A DNA stretch of 8,615 nt from JAVBKP01 sp031553975 (GTDB lineage: Bacteria; Bacillota; Clostridia; Peptostreptococcales; Anaerovoracaceae), in contig JAVBKP010000036.1 of the NCBI GenBank assembly GCA_031553975.1, positions 1 to 8,615 on the forward strand, in the 5' to 3' direction. Positions 5,179 through 8,615 of this stretch are shown here, in pieces. The notes below the pieces were generated by a model. It searched no databases and was not told where the DNA came from. It saw only the letters and a list, made by a program, of their open reading frames with translations. The stretch's first letter is position 1; every line of letters starts with the position of its first letter. Both the position numbers and the translations under genes were made by a program.

Positions 5179-5520
5179 ATGAAGAACTTATTAATAGGTG
5201 GCTTTGCCGGCCTTATAAACGGTTTGTTAGGTTCTGGTGGGGGCGTAATTGTAGTCCCTGCCCTTGAGAGAATTAAACATTTGGATGAACACAAATCACA
5301 CGCTACCGCCATTGCTGTCATTTTGCCAATCACGGTTGTGAGTAGCATCATATACCTTCTAAAAGGGGATCCTGTATGGGATGCCACCTTCAAAGTCGGG
5401 GTTGGAGCCATTATAGGCGGATTTATCGGGGCTAAAACGCTAAGAAAGCTCTCCGGTCCAACACTGAGAAAGATTTTTGGGATTGTAATGATTGTCACTG
5501 CAATCAGAATGTTTTTTTAA
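5179..5520 (+). CDS. Half-length TauE/SafE (TSUP) family membrane protein, N-terminal-half type
   Basis: 113 aa from ATG at 5179, against about 250 aa for a full TSUP transporter, which is an internal duplication of a four-helix unit. It shows one unit: the signature GLINGLLGSGGGVIVVPAL (residues 11-29), a second hydrophobic stretch AIAVILPITVVSSIIYLL, a glycine-rich third (GVGAIIGGFIGAKTL) and a fourth ending at the C-terminus. TSUP proteins move sulfite, sulfonates or other organic or sulfur anions across the inner membrane; the substrate here is unknown. No ribosome binding site precedes the ATG. A longer reading from TTG at 5119 is possible, but it overlaps the -35 of the divergent tRNA promoter and also lacks a ribosome binding site. 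It probably pairs with the second half-size gene downstream. Confidence 0.82.
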   Translation: MKNLLIGGFAGLINGLLGSGGGVIVVPALERIKHLDEHKSHATAIAVILPITVVSSIIYLLKGDPVWDATFKVGVGAIIGGFIGAKTLRKLSGPTLRKIFGIVMIVTAIRMFF

Positions 5521-5531
5521 AGCTATAGTTT

Positions 5532-5657
5532 GGGACGGTTCTAAATGAAAATTGTATGCTCTTTGGGGGCGGTTCTAATTTGATGACTGGCAGGTCAGCA
5601 AATTAGAACCGTCCCCAATGAAGAGTATCAAGGGTATTTTCATTTAGAACCGTCCCC
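5532..5657. repeat. Nested palindromic element (REPIN/MITE-like) between the two half-TSUP genes
   Basis: The outer arms 5532-5552 and 5636-5656 are perfect 21-bp inverted repeats beginning GGGACGGTTCTAAATG. The inner arms 5563-5582 and 5599-5618 are 20-bp inverted repeats (one G-T) containing CGGTTCTAATTTG, around a tip with TGAC/GTCA. Between them ATGCTCT (5556-5562) also pairs with AGAGTAT (5622-5628). The whole 126 bp can fold into one long hairpin, and the GG(G/A)CGGTTCTAA core occurs four times in alternating orientation. This is the layout of REP doublets mobilised by IS200-like Y1 (RAYT) transposases, or of a MITE. No transposase is in the window. Confidence 0.8.
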
Positions 5658-5671
5658 AGTGAGGGATTTGT

Positions 5672-6052
5672 ATGGGTTTGGTTTTTATTGGTTTTTTTTC
5701 AGGCGTTATCAGTGGCATGGGTATTGGTGGTGGTGCTATTTTGGTGCCCGCCCTTTCTTTATTCACAAATTTTACTCAACAGCAGGCACAGGGTATTAAT
5801 CTCCTTGTCTTTATTCCTGCGTCTATAGTGGCCTTAACCGTTCATAAAAAGCAAGGTAATATCGATAAAAAAGGAACGACACCCCTAATCCTATTTGGAC
5901 TTGTTGGTGCCGTTGGCGGTTCATTGTTTGCATTGTATCTGGATCAAGATTTTCTCAGAAAAATATTTGCCACCTTTCTCCTTATCGCTGGTCTATTAGA
6001 ACTTTGGCAAGCTCGACGTGCTCGTCCAAAAGATCATACGCCCCACCAGTAA
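5672..6052 (+). CDS. Half-length TauE/SafE (TSUP) family membrane protein, C-terminal-half type
   Basis: 126 aa, one four-helix TSUP unit. The signature GVISGMGIGGGAILVPAL lies at about residues 11-28, followed by hydrophobic stretches near 42-55, 71-87 and 95-110. The ATG is supported by GAGGG at 5661-5665, which starts only 4 bp after the palindromic element. Together with the gene at 5179-5520 it would make a complete two-unit transporter, in the N-half then C-half order of fused family members. The two genes are in different frames, 151 bp apart. The last 12 residues (RRARPKDHTPHQ) are hydrophilic and lie wholly within the antisense overlap with yigZ, so the C-terminus may have been extended by loss of an earlier stop. 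No terminator is seen. The substrate is unknown. Confidence 0.85.
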   Translation: MGLVFIGFFSGVISGMGIGGGAILVPALSLFTNFTQQQAQGINLLVFIPASIVALTVHKKQGNIDKKGTTPLILFGLVGAVGGSLFALYLDQDFLRKIFATFLLIAGLLELWQARRARPKDHTPHQ

Positions 6053-6611
6053 GCTCTGACAACATTTCTTTTACACCAAAGACCTTATCCCCTGTCATCG
6101 ACAAAACCACTTCTACAGCATCTAAAAATTCTGTCTTCACTATCTCGAAGCCATTCTCTGGCGCTAAGTTTTGAAGCTTGTTAAAAAAAGTATACTCTAT
6201 CCTAACAGTCAGCATAGTCAATTCTGTTATCTGACACATTCCAGCTGCTTCTAGGGCTAACTTGGCGGTAGATGTGTATGCACGCACCAATCCCCCAGTG
6301 CCTAGTTTAATACCCCCAAAGTACCTGGTGATTACGATTACCACATCTGTAATCTCCTCTTTTATTAGCATTTGCATCACAGGTGGTCCCGAAGTACCAC
6401 TTGGCTCCCCATCATCGCTACATTTCTGATTTTCACCTCTAGGACCTATTACGTAGACCGGCACATTATGGTTAGCATCCCAGTGTTTTTTCTTAATGGC
6501 GTTGATAAACTGTTCTGCCTCTAATACGGTGCAGGCAGGTTTGATATAGCCGATAAATTTAGATTTTTCTATTATGTTTTCGACAATTGTTTCTTTGTGA
6601 ATGGTTTTCAT
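5982..6611 (-). CDS. yigZ: YigZ/IMPACT family protein (UPF0029)
   Basis: A cytosolic 209-aa protein of the YigZ/IMPACT family, whose eukaryotic relative IMPACT modulates Gcn2 signalling; the bacterial role is not settled. The family signatures are intact: HNVPVYVIG (48-56), SDDGEPSGTSGPP (65-77) and TRYFGGIKLGTGGLVRAY (95-112), followed by a C-terminal DUF1949 domain (about 137-192). The length is normal. The start shares one base with the hflX stop (TAATG at 6613-6609), and GAGGAA inside hflX serves as ribosome binding site, so translation is probably coupled to hflX. Its 3' end overlaps the half-TSUP gene on the opposite strand by 71 bp, leaving no room for a normal terminator between them. 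Confidence 0.95.
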   Translation of the reverse strand: MKTIHKETIVENIIEKSKFIGYIKPACTVLEAEQFINAIKKKHWDANHNVPVYVIGPRGENQKCSDDGEPSGTSGPPVMQMLIKEEITDVVIVITRYFGGIKLGTGGLVRAYTSTAKLALEAAGMCQITELTMLTVRIEYTFFNKLQNLAPENGFEIVKTEFLDAVEVVLSMTGDKVFGVKEMLSELTGGAYDLLDEHVELAKVLIDQR

Positions 6612-7903
6612 TATAATGCAAATTCCTCTAATCGTTTATAATCTGCTTGTAGCATTTCCACTTCGAAATAAGTCCCCTGCTCATTGTAATCCATCTTGAT
6701 TACTTTACACTTTTCGCAGAGGTAAGAAGATAACTCGCCCCTATTATAAGGAATCACCAATCTGGCCATAACTTTGCCTGCAAAAATATGTTGCTTAATT
6801 AATTTTACTAACTCGTCCATATTGGTGCCGTGCCTTGCTGATACATGGATTATATCTGGTCCCCCTGGCAGCTTATCCAAATCTTGCCCCATCAAATCTA
6901 TTTTATTATATACTGTGATAATATCTTTGTTATCTGCCCCAATTTTGCTCAGTACATCCCTTGTTACCTTGTGATGGAAGGCATAGTCATGAAATGACGC
7001 ATCCACTATGTGAACCAATAGGTCAGCATAACTCGTCTCTTCTAACGTCGCCATAAAAGCCCTGACCAATGTATGGGGCAAATTGCTCACAAATCCAACT
7101 GTATCAATGAGGACAAATTCTTCTTTACTTTCCAGCTTTATATTTCTTTGAAATGTATCCAATGTAGCAAATAGCATGTCTTCCTCGAAAACAGCCTTTT
7201 CTTCTTTATCAATCTGTCCTAACATATAGTTCATCACAGCAGATTTGCCTGCGTTGGTATATCCAACCAGCGCTACAACAGGAATCTCAGATTTTATCCG
7301 CTTTGCTCGTTGTGTGTTTCGTTGCATCCTCACATCGTCTATTTCTTTGCGTATCTCATCCATTCTGCGAAGGATATGACGTCTATCTAATTCTAGCTTT
7401 GTTTCCCCTGCACCTCTTCGCGCGCCACCTCCACCAGTACCACCACCGCCCAAACGTGACATGGCTTTACCAAACCCAGTTAGTCTTGGTATACGATATT
7501 GCAGTTGGGCTAATTCTACTTGCAGCTTGCCTTCTCTGGATATGGCTCTATTTGAAAAAATATCTAGAATCAGCGTAGTTCTATCAAATATGATTATCTC
7601 TAACACTTCTTCAATATTTCTAAGCTGTATGCCGGAAAGTTCTGCATTAAAAATCACCATGTTGACATCCATGGCATCTACCATTTCTTTTAGCTCTTCT
7701 AGCTTCCCTTTTCCTATATACGTAGCTGTGTTGATGCGATCTTTTTTTTGAATCATCTGCCCCACAACTTCAATGCTTGCCGCTGCTGCTAGCTGTGACA
7801 ATTCTTCCATGTAGTAGGAAATGTCTTCTCTCAGCTCTGCGCCTACGAGAATGGCTCTAAACTCTTGTTGGGTGAGCACTTCATTATTTTCGTTGAATAT
7901 CAT
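6611..7903 (-). CDS. hflX: Ribosome-associated GTPase HflX
   Basis: A 430-aa OBG-HflX family GTPase; HflX proteins bind 70S/50S ribosomes and rescue or split stalled ribosomes under stress. The N-terminal HflX domain carries TYIGKGKLEEL (61-71) and DRTTLILDIFSNRA (107-120). The glycine-rich linker LGGGGTGGGGARRGAGETKL (151-170) leads to a coiled region. The G domain follows: G1 GYTNAGKS (214-221), G3 DTVGF (267-271), G4 NKID (333-336) and G5 VSA (354-356). Two positions differ from the usual pattern: GKS is followed by AVMN instead of TLFN, and the switch I stretch reads ATLDTFQRNI where E. coli has ATLDPTLRRI, so the G2 Thr position is Phe251 next to T250. AAAGGAGG precedes the ATG. It lies 30 bp downstream of yunB and overlaps yigZ by one base. 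Confidence 0.95.
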   Translation of the reverse strand: MIFNENNEVLTQQEFRAILVGAELREDISYYMEELSQLAAAASIEVVGQMIQKKDRINTATYIGKGKLEELKEMVDAMDVNMVIFNAELSGIQLRNIEEVLEIIIFDRTTLILDIFSNRAISREGKLQVELAQLQYRIPRLTGFGKAMSRLGGGGTGGGGARRGAGETKLELDRRHILRRMDEIRKEIDDVRMQRNTQRAKRIKSEIPVVALVGYTNAGKSAVMNYMLGQIDKEEKAVFEEDMLFATLDTFQRNIKLESKEEFVLIDTVGFVSNLPHTLVRAFMATLEETSYADLLVHIVDASFHDYAFHHKVTRDVLSKIGADNKDIITVYNKIDLMGQDLDKLPGGPDIIHVSARHGTNMDELVKLIKQHIFAGKVMARLVIPYNRGELSSYLCEKCKVIKMDYNEQGTYFEVEMLQADYKRLEEFAL

Positions 7904-7933
7904 TTGTATTCCTCCTTTGTGAGGTTATGTTCA

Positions 7934-8615
7934 TTATTCTATGGTGATTCCATCTAATATTTCATCTGCGTTTGGAACCATTACATAGCTTTGTGGTACA
8001 TCTCCAACAATGACAGTTTCTGCAATTGGCACCACATTATTTACGATTATTGTGTTGGTACTAAATGGAACAATGACTTTGGCCTGTGTATCTACTTCTA
8101 AAAACACCTTATACCTCGTTTGATTGATGCCTGTGCTCTCAAACTCGGTTTTAAAGTTGACTTTTGTCATTCCAATAGGCATAACCTTTAGTTCTACCAT
8201 CGGACCTGCCTGAGACAAAATCTGACTGCCAAAAATAGTCCCTACAGACAGTCTCACCTGCGCAGGTCCCATATCTTTGAGTTGAAGTTGGATATTTTGT
8301 GCTAAATTTGAGGCTAGCTGGTTCATCATCACTATGTTGGACTGTACGGAAGAAATCTTCCCCTTGTTGTCCACTTGCTTAATCAATAACTTTTCTACGT
8401 CAATGTTTCCATTAAATACCTTATGTACCGATTCATTAACCATTTGGCTAATTATGGATTTTACCTTTACTTCTGCAATGGAAGACACTGCTGGTTTTAT
8501 AATCTTCTCTGTATACATAAAAGTATACACTATTAGGATTATAACAAGTATACAGAAAATAAAAAACTTAAATTGCCTTTTTCCTGTATTTTTATTTTTA
8601 GATTTTGATGTCGTT
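7934..8615 (-). CDS. yunB: Sporulation protein YunB, N-terminus cut by window edge
   Basis: A membrane-anchored protein of the YunB sporulation family, in B. subtilis part of the mother-cell SigE regulon and needed for normal spore formation. A GTG at 8530 could be read as the start, but the same frame stays open to the right edge. That adds about 28 residues with a basic N-terminal stretch (KSKNKNTGKRQFK) and a hydrophobic anchor (FFIFCILVIILIVYTFMY), the layout expected for YunB, so the gene continues past 8615. After the anchor come EVKVKSIISQMVNESV and the family core with VRLSVGTIFGSQILSQAGP, and a C-terminus PNADEILDGITIE. It precedes hflX and yigZ on the same strand with a 30-bp gap and no terminator. 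Confidence 0.88.
   Translation of the reverse strand, partial: TTSKSKNKNTGKRQFKFFIFCILVIILIVYTFMYTEKIIKPAVSSIAEVKVKSIISQMVNESVHKVFNGNIDVEKLLIKQVDNKGKISSVQSNIVMMNQLASNLAQNIQLQLKDMGPAQVRLSVGTIFGSQILSQAGPMVELKVMPIGMTKVNFKTEFESTGINQTRYKVFLEVDTQAKVIVPFSTNTIIVNNVVPIAETVIVGDVPQSYVMVPNADEILDGITIE

Noticed and set aside
5133..5498. Minus-strand open frame of 121 codons opposite the first half-TSUP gene
   Set aside because: It mirrors the hydrophobic TSUP frame, lacks a ribosome binding site and runs through the tRNA-Asn promoter.
7303..7751. Two plus-strand open frames opposite hflX
   Set aside because: They are antisense shadows of a strongly supported GTPase gene, with no initiation signals.

Overview
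The window comes from a low-GC, endospore-forming member of the Firmicutes, most likely a clostridial species. The reasons are AT-rich spacers, strong AGGAGG ribosome binding sites, a sporulation protein of the YunB family at the right edge, and a dense tRNA array with encoded CCA ends. Nearly everything is on the minus strand; only the two half-size membrane proteins near 5.2-6.1 kb are on the plus strand.

Left block (1-3115, minus strand). A GntR/FCD regulator (3041-2370) is followed by its terminator, then by a promoter with an operator-like inverted repeat, a ketopantoate-reductase-like dehydrogenase (2184-1237) and a GPH-family sugar/uronide symporter that runs off the left edge (1172-1). 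This looks like a small catabolic unit for an organic acid or sugar acid: uptake, NAD(P)H-linked reduction or oxidation of a 2-keto/2-hydroxy acid, and control by a FadR-type repressor. The substrate cannot be read from the sequence.

Middle block (3116-5125). A decayed DUF1697 gene (3430-3177) is followed by an array of twelve tRNA genes, all on the minus strand. In transcription order they are Asn(GTT), Val(TAC), Asp(GTC), Thr(TGT), Tyr(GTA), Gly(GCC), Gly(TCC), Arg(TCT), Gln(TTG), Lys(TTT), Ser(TGA) and Ser(GCT). Promoters lie ahead of Asn and ahead of Val, and a terminator-like hairpin follows Ser(GCT). Between Arg and Gln sits a 33-bp exact copy of the tRNA-Arg 3' end plus its trailer, separated from the parent by 125 bp rich in hairpins. 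It resembles an att-site scar or a small repeat element.

Right block (5126-8615). Two half-length TauE/SafE (TSUP) membrane proteins on the plus strand are separated by a 126-bp nested palindrome with GGGACGGTTCTAA-type ends, a REPIN/MITE-like element. The second half-gene overlaps, tail to tail by 71 bp, the minus-strand operon yunB-hflX-yigZ: a sporulation membrane protein (cut by the right edge), a ribosome-associated GTPase and an IMPACT-family protein. hflX and yigZ share one base (TAATG), so they are probably translationally coupled.

The most unusual items are the nested palindrome inside the split TSUP pair, the tRNA-Arg 3'-end duplication inside the tRNA array, and the DUF1697 relic. 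No CRISPR array, toxin-antitoxin pair or recognisable defence system is visible.
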